A stretch of 64,000 bases of DNA from JAXDJH01 sp034663635. Its GTDB lineage: Bacteria > Actinomycetota > CADDZG01 > WHSQ01. Position 1 is the stretch's first letter, and each line of letters begins with the position of its first letter. The position numbers were made by a program, and so were the translations under genes. The notes beneath the pieces were generated by a model, which saw only the letters and a program-made list of their open reading frames with translations, made no database searches and was not told where the DNA came from. Shown one piece after another: positions 47,527 to 56,046 of the stretch. The stretch lies in the NCBI GenBank assembly GCA_034663635.1, contig JAXDJH010000013.1, forward strand, positions 124,001 through 188,000, written 5' to 3'.

Positions 47527-48705
47527 GTGAATTCGCTCCTGAAAGAGGTTCCTGTCGGCAAGGACTGGCCGGGCGACCGCGGGCGACCGCTCGTCCTCGT
47601 GGTCGACGACGATCCCGACCTACGGATGCTCGCGAATATCCAACTGAGCGAGGGCTACGACGTCATCCAAGCGTCGAACGGCGCCGAATGCGTAGCGATG
47701 GCGATGGAGCGGGCCCCTGACGTGATCCTCCTCGACATCATGATGCCGGGGATGAACGGGACCGAGGTCCTGAACGAGCTCTCCAACCGACCCGAGACCA
47801 GAGACATCCCGGTCATCTTCCTCTCGGCCCTCGGCACAACCGAGGACCGGGTCGCCGGTCTAGAGCAAGGCGCAGTCGACTACATCGCTAAACCTGCCGA
47901 ATCGCGCGAACTGGTCGCTCGAGTCGGAGCCGCCGCTCGAACGCGCGCCCGGCAGGATCGCATCAGGGCTGGCGTCGCTACCGACAAGATCACGAACCTT
48001 CCAGACCGGAAGTATTTCGAGGAGCGACTCGGACAAGAGATCTCGCGCTCGGAGAGGAGCAGCGCTCCCCTATCCGTTCTCGTCTTAGACCTCGACGGCT
48101 TTGAAGAAGTCAACGAGCAACACAGTCGTGAGGTCGGCGACAAGCTCCTTGCTGAGGCGGCCGAGGCGTTGAAGACGACTCTGCGCACCGCAGACACGCT
48201 TTACCGTTACGGCGGCGACGAGTTCGCCGCCATCTTGCCCGACACCGAGTTGGGCACTGCCTACCTTGCCGCCGAGCGCTGCCGTGAGGCTCTGGCTGAG
48301 GTTTCCGTCTCGGGCCGTGAAACGAGGGCATCGATCGGTGTGGCGCAGTTCTCGAACGGCCGCACAGCCGAAGAGGTCATCGCACGCGCAGAGATCGCTC
48401 TCTTCCGGGCGAAAGAATCGGGTGGCTCGCGGACCTGGCGTGCAGACGACCCTCGTAGGCACGGGATCAACCCCGTTGCACTGTCGGAGGACCTCACCGA
48501 GCGCGAGTGGGACATCCTCGTTCACCTTTCACATCGCCGCACGGAACAAGAGATCGCCCGTCGCCTGAGCATCACTCGGGGAACGGTGCGGAGTCACAAA
48601 GCTCGGATCCGGCGGAAGCTTCACGTAGCGCCCGACATCCGGCTCTCGGATTTCGTGCGCACGAACTTCAGAGACCTGGTCACTCGACTTCCGAGCGGAG
48701 CCTAG
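47527..48705 (+). CDS. REC-GGDEF-LuxR HTH fusion (diguanylate cyclase/DNA-binding regulator)
   Basis: A 392-residue protein with three modules. The receiver has LVVDDDPDLRML and the phospho-Asp in VILLDIMMPGMNG. The GGDEF domain has LDLDGFEEVNEQH and YGGDEFAAIL, intact for diguanylate cyclase activity. The C-terminal 65 residues form a LuxR-type helix-turn-helix (LTEREWDILVHLSHRRTEQEIARRLSI in two parts, then TRGTVRSHKARIRRKL). Such an order is unusual; it suggests that phosphorylation, c-di-GMP synthesis and DNA binding are linked in one chain. Start is GTG. It is two bases upstream of a receiver gene. Confidence 0.9.
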   Translation: MNSLLKEVPVGKDWPGDRGRPLVLVVDDDPDLRMLANIQLSEGYDVIQASNGAECVAMAMERAPDVILLDIMMPGMNGTEVLNELSNRPETRDIPVIFLSALGTTEDRVAGLEQGAVDYIAKPAESRELVARVGAAARTRARQDRIRAGVATDKITNLPDRKYFEERLGQEISRSERSSAPLSVLVLDLDGFEEVNEQHSREVGDKLLAEAAEALKTTLRTADTLYRYGGDEFAAILPDTELGTAYLAAERCREALAEVSVSGRETRASIGVAQFSNGRTAEEVIARAEIALFRAKESGGSRTWRADDPRRHGINPVALSEDLTEREWDILVHLSHRRTEQEIARRLSITRGTVRSHKARIRRKLHVAPDIRLSDFVRTNFRDLVTRLPSGA

Positions 48706-48707
48706 GC

Positions 48708-49166
48708 ATGGCTAACTCAAAGAAGCGCGTGCTGGTTATCGACGACGAAGCCGACATCCGCATGATCGTCGGACTCAACCTCGGCCTTCGAGGAATGGAG
48801 TTCGGCGAGGCTCGGGATGGGGCCGAAGCGATCGAAGCGATCAAGCAAGGCCAGTGGGAAGCATGCGTCCTCGATCTTGCGATGCCGCAGGTCGACGGAT
48901 TCGACGTGTTGCGCGCCTTGGGCGAGGAAGGCCTGACGAATCAGCTGGCTGTGATCGTGCTCTCGGCGAAGAACGCCCCGTCGGTCGCCATCGAGGCGAT
49001 GGAGCTCGGCGCGCATGCTCACCTCATCAAGCCGTTCTCTCCAGCAGCCGTCGCGACCCTGGTTGAGGATCTGATCGCACTGACCCCTGAAGAGAGAGAG
49101 ATCCGCCGGCAGCAGGAGATCGACCGTGCCGGCGCGTTGAACCGACTCGGGATGAGAACGGTCTAA
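48708..49166 (+). CDS. Single-domain response regulator
   Basis: A 152-residue protein. The receiver has LVIDDEADIRMIVGL, the phospho-Asp in ACVLDLAMPQVDG and Lys in HLIKPFSP. About 30 helical, charged residues follow (TPEEREIRRQQEIDRAG) without a known output domain. It begins two bases after the upstream gene and its TAA overlaps the next ATG. It probably passes phosphate to, or competes with, the neighbouring REC-GGDEF and HD-GYP proteins. Confidence 0.88.
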   Translation: MANSKKRVLVIDDEADIRMIVGLNLGLRGMEFGEARDGAEAIEAIKQGQWEACVLDLAMPQVDGFDVLRALGEEGLTNQLAVIVLSAKNAPSVAIEAMELGAHAHLIKPFSPAAVATLVEDLIALTPEEREIRRQQEIDRAGALNRLGMRTV

Positions 49167-50194
49167 TGGCGGCCGCGGAAGAGCCGCTGAGGATCCTCAT
49201 GGTGGGGGCAGACGCCTCGCTCTGGATCGGGCTCTCGAGCGTGTTCGGCGTTCGCTCGTCTCAGATAGTCGTTCCCAAAGAGATCGACGAGGCGAACCTG
49301 ATCCAAGCCTCAGCCGGCGTCGATGTGGTTGTTGTCGTGCTCACCTCGGACAACATCGAACCGTTGCACATCGTGGCCGGCGTTGGACTTCAGAAGAGAA
49401 CCGTTGTGCTCGCCGATCCCGGCGACATGCGGCTTGCGGCCGAGGCCGTTCTCTTCGGCGTCGCAGGGTATGTCGAGAAAGGGGCTACCCCGGAGCATCT
49501 GGCACGAGCCATCACGCAGGTCGCTGCTCGCGGCATGTACTTCGACGGGCCGGCGGCGGCTGAGATGCACACCCGGTTCGAGAGCGTGAACCCGGGATCA
49601 AGCATGTCCCATCTCGCCGCAGCAAAAGCTCTCGCATCCGCCCTCGAGCTCAAAGACACGTACACCGGCGGCCATGCCGAGCGAGTAACCCAGATGGCGA
49701 TGAAACTCGCTCGGATCGCGATGTGGGAGGAGGCGCTGCCCAGCCAGACCTTGGAGGCCGCCTTCCTCCTTCACGACATCGGCAAGATCGGCATCCCCGA
49801 ATCGATCCTCAACAAGCCCGGCAAGCTCACCGACACCGAGCGCCGAGTGCTTCAGACGCACCCGATCCTCGGCGAACGAGTCGTCTCACCCCTTGGCTTT
49901 CCGGCCGCCGTAGGACAGGTGATCCGTCACCACCACGAGCGCTGGGACGGCAGTGGCTACCCCGACGGTCTAGCCGCGGAGGCCATCCCGGCCCCCGCCC
50001 GACTTTTCTCGATCGCCGACGTCATCGACGCCATGACCTCTGTGCGTCCTTACAGGAAACCGGTCTCCTTCGAGCAAGCCGTGGAAGAGATCATGCGCTG
50101 TGCCGGGACCCAGTTCGATCCGATGCTTTGCGCTCTCGCCGAAGATGCATTCTTGGAGAGTCCGCTCGAGCTCTTCGGCACGACCCTCCTGTAG
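49166..50194 (+). CDS. HD-GYP phosphodiesterase with degenerate receiver domain
   Basis: A 342-residue protein. The first 125 residues have the receiver fold (LRILMVGADASLWIGL, YVEKGATPEHLARAI) but the phosphorylation site reads VVVVVLTSDN, without the Asp, so it cannot be phosphorylated in the usual way. The HD-GYP domain has GGHAERVTQM, HDIGKIGIPE, HHHERWDGSGYPDGL and ADVIDAMTSVRPYRKP, complete for c-di-GMP hydrolysis. It is the last gene of the operon with REC-GGDEF-HTH and REC, giving one operon with both synthesis and breakdown. Confidence 0.9.
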   Translation: MAAAEEPLRILMVGADASLWIGLSSVFGVRSSQIVVPKEIDEANLIQASAGVDVVVVVLTSDNIEPLHIVAGVGLQKRTVVLADPGDMRLAAEAVLFGVAGYVEKGATPEHLARAITQVAARGMYFDGPAAAEMHTRFESVNPGSSMSHLAAAKALASALELKDTYTGGHAERVTQMAMKLARIAMWEEALPSQTLEAAFLLHDIGKIGIPESILNKPGKLTDTERRVLQTHPILGERVVSPLGFPAAVGQVIRHHHERWDGSGYPDGLAAEAIPAPARLFSIADVIDAMTSVRPYRKPVSFEQAVEEIMRCAGTQFDPMLCALAEDAFLESPLELFGTTLL

Positions 50195-50198
50195 CTCT

Positions 50199-51197
50199 CT
50201 ACAGCGTCCTGAGGTAGGCGTCGAGGATCCTCTCGCCCCAGAAGATCGCGAGCGCGCTGCCGAGCGCGAGGAACGGGCCGAACGGAACCTCGCTCTTTCG
50301 ATCCCCCCCCGCCATCAACCGCGGGATCGCGCCGAGGATGCCGCCGCATAGAACCGAGAGGAACATCGCCACCAAGATCGGACCGGGCACTCCGAGATAT
50401 CCGACGAACATCCCCAATAGAAGTGCGAGCTTGACGTCACCGTGGCCCATTCCTTCCGGATACGCGAGAGCGATCCCGAAGAAGGGCCCTGCAAACAGCG
50501 CTGGTCCGATGGCAGCACCCTCGAGTGAATGCGCCCCGCTGCCGATCGATGCAGCCAGCAAGGTTGCCCATGCTGCCAACGCCACGATCCCAAGCAGGCG
50601 CAGCCACATCGGGTAAGCGGGAAGGTCCGCGCCTTCTTCGGATTCGTCGCCGATCGGAGCATCGCTTTTCTTCTCCGGCCAATACTCGAGGCCCGCGATA
50701 GTCAACGCAAGGATGGCTCCAAATATCGCCGTGCCACTGAGCCGAAGTTGATCGTCGATCCCTGCGGCCACGACCAGAACAACCGCTCCGACGATGAGAG
50801 CGGGCCCGGTGATGCGATCGGGCAATAACTTCGTGTCGATGTCGATCACGCTCAAGACGACGAGCACCCAGAAGAAGGCTGCGTATGCGACAGCCTCGAA
50901 CGACACGTCGAACTTATAGACAGACCCCACGAACAGCGCGCACGTGGCTAATTCGATCAACGGATAGCGGATCGAGATCCGCTGCCCGCAATGCCTGCAC
51001 TTGCCGCGGAGGAATAGGTAGCTGAAGACCGGGATGTTCTCGGCCGCCCCAAGTTGTGCTCCGCAGTTGGGACACTTGCTGCGACCGGTTGAGATCGATT
51101 CCTTTTTCGGGATGCGGTAGGAGAAAGCTGTCGCGAAACTTCCGAAGATCAGTCCGAATCCCGCGGCCACGAAAACGGCGTACGCGTCGGGCGTCAT
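50199..51197 (-). CDS. Type IV prepilin peptidase (A24 family)
   Basis: A 332-residue membrane aspartyl protease. After the first helix (FGSFATAFSYRIP) it has the cytoplasmic zinc loop CPNCGAQL and CRHCGQRIS. The catalytic Asp residues are in SVIDIDTKLLPD and GMGHGDVKLALLLG. About eight hydrophobic segments are visible, and an extra 30-residue acidic loop (ESEEGADLPAY region) interrupts the middle. It would cleave and methylate pilins or pseudopilins. No pilin or pilus motor gene is in the window. Confidence 0.92.
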   Translation of the reverse strand: MTPDAYAVFVAAGFGLIFGSFATAFSYRIPKKESISTGRSKCPNCGAQLGAAENIPVFSYLFLRGKCRHCGQRISIRYPLIELATCALFVGSVYKFDVSFEAVAYAAFFWVLVVLSVIDIDTKLLPDRITGPALIVGAVVLVVAAGIDDQLRLSGTAIFGAILALTIAGLEYWPEKKSDAPIGDESEEGADLPAYPMWLRLLGIVALAAWATLLAASIGSGAHSLEGAAIGPALFAGPFFGIALAYPEGMGHGDVKLALLLGMFVGYLGVPGPILVAMFLSVLCGGILGAIPRLMAGGDRKSEVPFGPFLALGSALAIFWGERILDAYLRTL

Positions 51198-51207
51198 CCG
51201 AAGATGG

Positions 51208-51579
51208 CTACTCGGGGTCGCCTATGTGGTTCCGGATCCTCTCGAGCAGCGTGTCGGCTTCGAACGGTTTCATGATGACGTTGTCGGGTCCGATCTCATC
51301 GTCGAACATCTCGTGAGCATCGGGCTTGCCCGTGACCACGACGATCGGGATCCCCGATGTGGTCGGGTGCCTTTTCATCTCATCGAACATCCGGCCCCCA
51401 GAGACGTCCGGCATCATGAGGTCGAGAAGGATCAGATCCGGCTTCCGGAACTCGGCCTTCGCCAAGCCCTCGAGCCCATCCCTGGCCTCCATGACGTCGT
51501 AGCCCTGCTGCTCGAGGATGAACTTCTCGAGCTCTCGAACCGCCTCTTCGTCTTCAACGATCAGGATCGTCTTGCTCAT
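51208..51579 (-). CDS. Single-domain response regulator (CheY-like)
   Basis: A 123-residue receiver. It has LIVEDEEAVRELE, phospho-Asp in LILLDLMMPDVSGG, the Thr in VVVTGKPD and the Lys in IMKPFEAD. There is no output domain. It is transcribed ten bases ahead of the prepilin peptidase gene, which hints at a link with pilus control. It is divergent from another receiver gene at 51650. Confidence 0.9.
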   Translation of the reverse strand: MSKTILIVEDEEAVRELEKFILEQQGYDVMEARDGLEGLAKAEFRKPDLILLDLMMPDVSGGRMFDEMKRHPTTSGIPIVVVTGKPDAHEMFDDEIGPDNVIMKPFEADTLLERIRNHIGDPE

Positions 51580-51649
51580 GAGGCGAAAAGCTACCAGCAG
51601 AACCGCCTAAGTGGAGCTTTTCGAGCGGATGGGTGGGTAGCCTGGAGCC

Positions 51650-52036
51650 ATGAAGACGATCCTCATCGTCGATGACGACCAGGACTTGAGGTACATGCTC
51701 AAGTACCTCATCCAGTCGACAACCGGGTTCGAGGTCGTGGGCGAGGCCGCCGATGGCAATGAAGCGATCGAGCAAGTGCGGAAGCTGGATCCCGATCTCG
51801 TCATCATGGATGCCGCCATGCCGAATATGGACGGCGTCGAGGCGACGAAGCGGGTCCGGGACATGCAGCCCCGGATCTACATCCTCGGCCTGACCGCCTT
51901 CGCCGACTACCCCGAGATGATGCTGGGGGCCGGAGCCAACAAGTGTCTGCTCAAGACAGAGGCCTACGGGAACCTGACCAACATCCTGGCGCAGTTGAAA
52001 GACGAATCCGAGTCCGGCGAAAGCTGGGTCCCCTAG
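51650..52036 (+). CDS. Single-domain response regulator, NarL-type receiver
   Basis: A 128-residue receiver with LIVDDDQDLRYML, the phospho-Asp in LVIMDAAMPNMDG and a Lys in CLLKTEAYG. The sequence is closer to NarL-class receivers, but it ends without a helix-turn-helix and with an acidic tail. Its stop abuts that of the convergent FolP2-like gene. Confidence 0.88.
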   Translation: MKTILIVDDDQDLRYMLKYLIQSTTGFEVVGEAADGNEAIEQVRKLDPDLVIMDAAMPNMDGVEATKRVRDMQPRIYILGLTAFADYPEMMLGAGANKCLLKTEAYGNLTNILAQLKDESESGESWVP

Positions 52037-52873
52037 CTACTCCCACAGACCTCGGACGGGAGCATCTGGGGGCCTCCTGCCCATGACCGCTTCGACCATC
52101 CGAACGACCCGTACCGATTCCTTCACATCGTGGACCCGAACCATCGCGGCTCCGCCGAGGACGCTGAGCGCAACGAGGGCAAGTGACCCTTCAAGTCGCT
52201 CCTCGAGAGGAAGGCCGAGGGTCTCGCCCACCACGTCCTTGCGCGAGGCGGCAACGAGGACGGGCCAGGGGCCACTCGTCAACTCGTCGAGACGCGCCAT
52301 CAGCTCAAGTGAATGGAACGTGTTCTTCCCGAAGTCGAGCCCGGGATCAACGATCAAGTCATCATCCGTGAGACCGCAGCCCTTCGCCCGCTCCGACAGC
52401 TCGTTCCAGGTGCCTAGAACGTCTCTCACCACGTCGTCGTAGCGAGGGTGGAGAGGGCGACCTCTGATCTGTCCCCCGTGATGCATAAGCACGAGTCGCG
52501 CGTCGTGCCGGGCTGCGACCGCGCAGAGTTCCGGATCGTCGAGCCCGGTCACGTCGTTGAGGATTGAAGCCCCCGCTTCGAACGCACGTGTTGCGACGTT
52601 GGGGCGCGCTGTCTCGACGGAGATCGGAACCGTCGTCTTGCCCCGAAGCGCCTCGACGAGAGGGACGAGCCGATGCGTCTCCTCGTCCTCGTCGACATCG
52701 GGCCCCGGCCCGGCTTTCACCCCGCCGAGATCCAGAACATCGGCTCCCTCTTCCACGAGACGGAGGCCGTGTGCTATCGCAGCGTCGAGTTCCACGTTCA
52801 GACCGCCGTCATAGAAAGAGTCTGGTGTGCGATTCACGATGCCCATCACAAGACATCGCTCGATCGGGCTCAT
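52037..52873 (-). CDS. folP2: Dihydropteroate synthase homologue, FolP2 type
   Basis: A 278-residue TIM barrel. The family motif MGIVNRTPDSFYDGG is intact, as are SILNDVTG and AASRKDVVGETLG. However, the loop that in working DHPS reads GGxSTRPG is LGGVKAGPG here. From memory, the same change occurs in mycobacterial FolP2 (Rv1207), which does not provide DHPS activity. The product may therefore have another role or weak activity. ATG 52873 overlaps the transporter stop; the open frame upstream has no homology. Confidence 0.85.
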   Translation of the reverse strand: MSPIERCLVMGIVNRTPDSFYDGGLNVELDAAIAHGLRLVEEGADVLDLGGVKAGPGPDVDEDEETHRLVPLVEALRGKTTVPISVETARPNVATRAFEAGASILNDVTGLDDPELCAVAARHDARLVLMHHGGQIRGRPLHPRYDDVVRDVLGTWNELSERAKGCGLTDDDLIVDPGLDFGKNTFHSLELMARLDELTSGPWPVLVAASRKDVVGETLGLPLEERLEGSLALVALSVLGGAAMVRVHDVKESVRVVRMVEAVMGRRPPDAPVRGLWE

Positions 52874-53793
52874 TCCAACACCACCGCCGGAGTCCTCCGT
52901 GCGGTCGAAACGAGATAGATGCCGAACAGGATCGCGAGGCCGCCGGGATAGATGAGCAGCGATGGGACCTCGTCGAATACCAGAAACGCCAGAACCGTCG
53001 CGATGATTGGCTCGGCCATGATGGCGACCGAGACCGTGGTCGCGTCGAGATCGCCGAGCACGAAGTTGATGACGGTGTGGCCCAGGAGTTGAGGGCCGAC
53101 GATGAGACCGGCGATCGCCCACCATGTCTGCGCGTCGTAGCCCCATAGCGGCACGCCGGCGATTAGACAGATCACGAGAACCAGAACTCCAGCCGCCGAG
53201 TAAGTGACCACTGCGTACTCGAGGATCCCAAGCTCTCGTCGTGCGATCTCACCTCCGATCGCATATCCGGCAACTGTTGCGCCCCCGAGAAGAGCCAGCA
53301 GATCGCCCTTGATCGACGAGCCGCTCCAGCCCCCTCCGCCGCTCACCAGAGCGGTGCCTGCCAAGGCCACGAGGATGCCGATCCAGACAGACTTCTTGAA
53401 GCTCTCTTTGAACAGGAACCGAGCGGCGAGGGCCGTCCAGACGGGGGTCGTCGTGACGAGAAGGACCGAAGACGCGATCGAAGTGAGCTCCAGCGACGTC
53501 AGCCAAGTGAGGAAGTGGGCCGCGAGGAAAACGCCGGCAAGGATCGGAACTTTGAACTGCTCCGGCCTCATCTTGCGGAGCCCTCTTGTGGCGAACGGCA
53601 AGAGCAGGCCGGCGCCTCCCACGCAACGCCAGAACGAGATGGCGAACGGCTCGGCATCGCCTCCGTACTTGGATCCTGCGTAGCGGACCAGGATGGCCGA
53701 GATCGAGGCGGCCAATACACCGACCCAGAGGAAAGCCCAGGGGATCCATCCGGCCTTCGTGGGGGCCGCGGCGCCCGCCGGGGTGGAGCTCAT
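52870..53793 (-). CDS. EamA/DMT-family transporter
   Basis: A 307-residue membrane protein with ten hydrophobic segments arranged as two EamA repeats. The first has RYAGSKYGGDAEPFAISFWR and the second ends in ATVLAFLVFDEVPSLLIYPG, which is the typical repeat end with its conserved Glu-Pro-like region. It should export or import small metabolites or amino acids. Starts at 53793 or 53814 are both possible; the first keeps it apart from the divergent NUDIX gene. Its stop overlaps the folP2-like start. Confidence 0.88.
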   Translation of the reverse strand: MSSTPAGAAAPTKAGWIPWAFLWVGVLAASISAILVRYAGSKYGGDAEPFAISFWRCVGGAGLLLPFATRGLRKMRPEQFKVPILAGVFLAAHFLTWLTSLELTSIASSVLLVTTTPVWTALAARFLFKESFKKSVWIGILVALAGTALVSGGGGWSGSSIKGDLLALLGGATVAGYAIGGEIARRELGILEYAVVTYSAAGVLVLVICLIAGVPLWGYDAQTWWAIAGLIVGPQLLGHTVINFVLGDLDATTVSVAIMAEPIIATVLAFLVFDEVPSLLIYPGGLAILFGIYLVSTARRTPAVVLE

Positions 53794-53812
53794 CGGCCGT
53801 AGCCTACGGGCC

Positions 53813-54205
53813 ATGTCCGCACCCGAGGTCGCCGTTGGAGCCGTCGTCATCAAGGACGGCGCGCTCCTGATGGTCCGTCGCGGCAATGAGCCTGCGAAAG
53901 GACTGTGGACGATCCCAGGGGGCCGGATCGAGCATGGGGAAACGATCGAGGCTGCCGTCCTCCGAGAGGTGCGCGAGGAGACGGGGCTTCTCGTCGAGGT
54001 CGGTTGGCTCCTCGGCATCCACGAAGTCATCGACGAGCACCACTTCGTGATCCTGGACTACGAAGCCGAGGCCCCCGACGGCCAGGAGCCGGTCGCAGGC
54101 GACGACGCGGCCGAGGTGCGCTGGGTGCCACTAGCCGAAGTGGAGTCCCTGGACACCACGGACCACCTGGTCGACCTACTCAGAGAGTGGGGCATCCCCC
54201 TCTAG
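53813..54205 (+). CDS. NUDIX hydrolase
   Basis: A 130-residue nucleotide-diphosphate hydrolase. The Nudix box is complete: GGRIEHGETIEAAVLREV followed by REETGLL. The first strands VAVGAVVIKDGALLMVRRGN are typical of the MutT/ADP-ribose group. The ATG at 53813 begins 19 bases from the divergent transporter start. Substrate is unknown. It converges on the PASTA kinase gene with five bases between. Confidence 0.92.
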   Translation: MSAPEVAVGAVVIKDGALLMVRRGNEPAKGLWTIPGGRIEHGETIEAAVLREVREETGLLVEVGWLLGIHEVIDEHHFVILDYEAEAPDGQEPVAGDDAAEVRWVPLAEVESLDTTDHLVDLLREWGIPL

Positions 54206-54210
54206 CCGAG

Positions 54211-56043
54211 CTAGCAGACGAAGAGCGCGACGAGTTGGTGTTCCTGGACCGTGGTGCCTGCCGGCGGGTTCGTCTCGACGACGGTGGTGCCGGGGCACGA
54301 CTGTTCGACGTGAACCCGAAGACCCTTGCTCTCTAACTGGGAGGTGGCTGCGTCCACGTTCATGCCTCGGACATCCGGCATCTTCAGGGTCTTGTATTGA
54401 GGTCCAACCGAGACGTACATCGTGATGGTCGAGCCCTCGGGTGCGACGCTGGCGGCGGGCGGATCGGTCTCGATCACGCGGCCTTCCTCGATGTCGTCCG
54501 AGTAGGCGTTGGTCACGACGACCGCGAAGCCGGCCGCCTCCAATTCACCTTTCGCTTTCTCGAGCTTTAGCCCCTCCACCGCAGGGATCGACGTCGGCTG
54601 CGGTCCCTTGCTCGTGACGAGGTTGACCTCGGTCCCCCAAGTCAACTTTCCCTCGGATGGGTCCATCCCTATGACTACTCCCTCTTTCTCGAGCGAGTAG
54701 TCAGACGTGATGTGACCAAGCACCAGATGATGTTGAGTCAGGACCTTGTCGGCTTTCTCCGCCGTCAGCCCGATGATCTTTGGCAGCGCGACCTTCGGTG
54801 GACCGGCCGAGACGATGAGCTCGATCGCCGACCCCTCTTCCAATTCACCGGAGCTAGGCGACTGGCTGATCACCGATCCCTTCGGGATGCTCGGGTCGCG
54901 TTTGCGGTCGGCGACGCTGACGTCGAGATCCACTCCCGACGCTTCTCGGTTCGCTCGAGCTACCGACATACCGGTCAGGTCGGGAACTTCGATCATCTGA
55001 GGAAGGACGAACGTCTGGAAAGCCATCGCGCCGCCGGCGATCAGCAGCAGGACCAGCACGAGTGCGAAAGCGAGCTTGAGCCGCGAGCCCTTTCGGCGCG
55101 GCCCCCGCTTGCGTCCGGCGATATGAGTGGTCGGCTCCATGTCGGGAAGCACGATGTCGCCCGTGATCTGATCGAGGAGCTCCGAGACGGGTGGCGCCTC
55201 CGGCATCGAGCGGACCGCGACCCGACGAAGGGCTCCCGACATCTCCGACGCATCGACATAGCGGTCGGCCGGGTCGACTGCGCACGCCTTTAGAACGACG
55301 TCGTCGAGATCGCTCGGGATGTTTGGATCCCAGTTCGAGGGAGGTTGTGGCGGCTCGTGTGCGCGCCGCTGCAAGAGATCGCCGCCGGCGCCCTGCAGCG
55401 GAGGCAGACCCGTCAATAGCTCGGCGAGGACCGCGCCAGCGGCCCATATGTCGGAGGCGAACGTCGCTTCCTGGCCGCGCGCCTGCTCGGGAGAGAGATA
55501 GCGAAGGGTCCCGGCCATGGATCCGCCGGGTTGGGTGCGTTCGGCATCCGTGAACGCGGCGATGCCGAAGTCGACGACCTTCACTTGGCCTACGCGATTC
55601 AGCAACACGTTCTCCGGCTTGACGTCCCGGTGAACCAGTCCCGCGGAGTGAGCTACGAACAACGCGTCGCACATCGCAGCGACTACCTCGACGGCTTGTG
55701 CAGGCTCGAGCGATCCGCGCGTCACGAGCACGTCGCGCAGGTCGGTGCCCGACACGTACTCCATCACCATGTAATAGGTGCGCTCGTCTTCGCAGCCCCA
55801 GTCGTGAACGTGAACGATGTTGGGGTGGTTCAAACGAGCCGCGGCCCGAGCTTCGGCCCGGAAGCGCTCCACGATGTCGGGGTCATTGGCGAGGCTCGGT
55901 TGCAAGACCTTGATCGCCACCGAACGATCGAGCAGAAGGTCGTGGCCGCGATAGACCTCGCCCATTCCCCCGCCCGAAACGCGAGCGATCATCTGATAGC
56001 GATTGGAAAGGGTCTCGCCGACGAGGTCCCGCATCACGCGCAT
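54211..56043 (-). CDS. pknB: PASTA-domain Ser/Thr protein kinase (PknB/Stk1-like)
   Basis: A 610-residue membrane kinase controlling cell-wall growth. The kinase domain has the glycine loop VSGGGMGEVY, K45 in VAIK, HRDVKPEN with D140 and DFG at 158-160. A basic juxtamembrane stretch precedes one helix (about 323-345). Four PASTA domains follow, each with a version of VPDxxGxxxxxA and ending GPPK or GPQ. It ends in Cys. The ATG at 56043 is three bases after the lipoprotein gene, though ATG 56034 is also possible. The usual pbpA/rodA/pstP partners are absent. Confidence 0.94.
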   Translation of the reverse strand: MRVMRDLVGETLSNRYQMIARVSGGGMGEVYRGHDLLLDRSVAIKVLQPSLANDPDIVERFRAEARAAARLNHPNIVHVHDWGCEDERTYYMVMEYVSGTDLRDVLVTRGSLEPAQAVEVVAAMCDALFVAHSAGLVHRDVKPENVLLNRVGQVKVVDFGIAAFTDAERTQPGGSMAGTLRYLSPEQARGQEATFASDIWAAGAVLAELLTGLPPLQGAGGDLLQRRAHEPPQPPSNWDPNIPSDLDDVVLKACAVDPADRYVDASEMSGALRRVAVRSMPEAPPVSELLDQITGDIVLPDMEPTTHIAGRKRGPRRKGSRLKLAFALVLVLLLIAGGAMAFQTFVLPQMIEVPDLTGMSVARANREASGVDLDVSVADRKRDPSIPKGSVISQSPSSGELEEGSAIELIVSAGPPKVALPKIIGLTAEKADKVLTQHHLVLGHITSDYSLEKEGVVIGMDPSEGKLTWGTEVNLVTSKGPQPTSIPAVEGLKLEKAKGELEAAGFAVVVTNAYSDDIEEGRVIETDPPAASVAPEGSTITMYVSVGPQYKTLKMPDVRGMNVDAATSQLESKGLRVHVEQSCPGTTVVETNPPAGTTVQEHQLVALFVC

Positions 56044-56046
56044 GGC

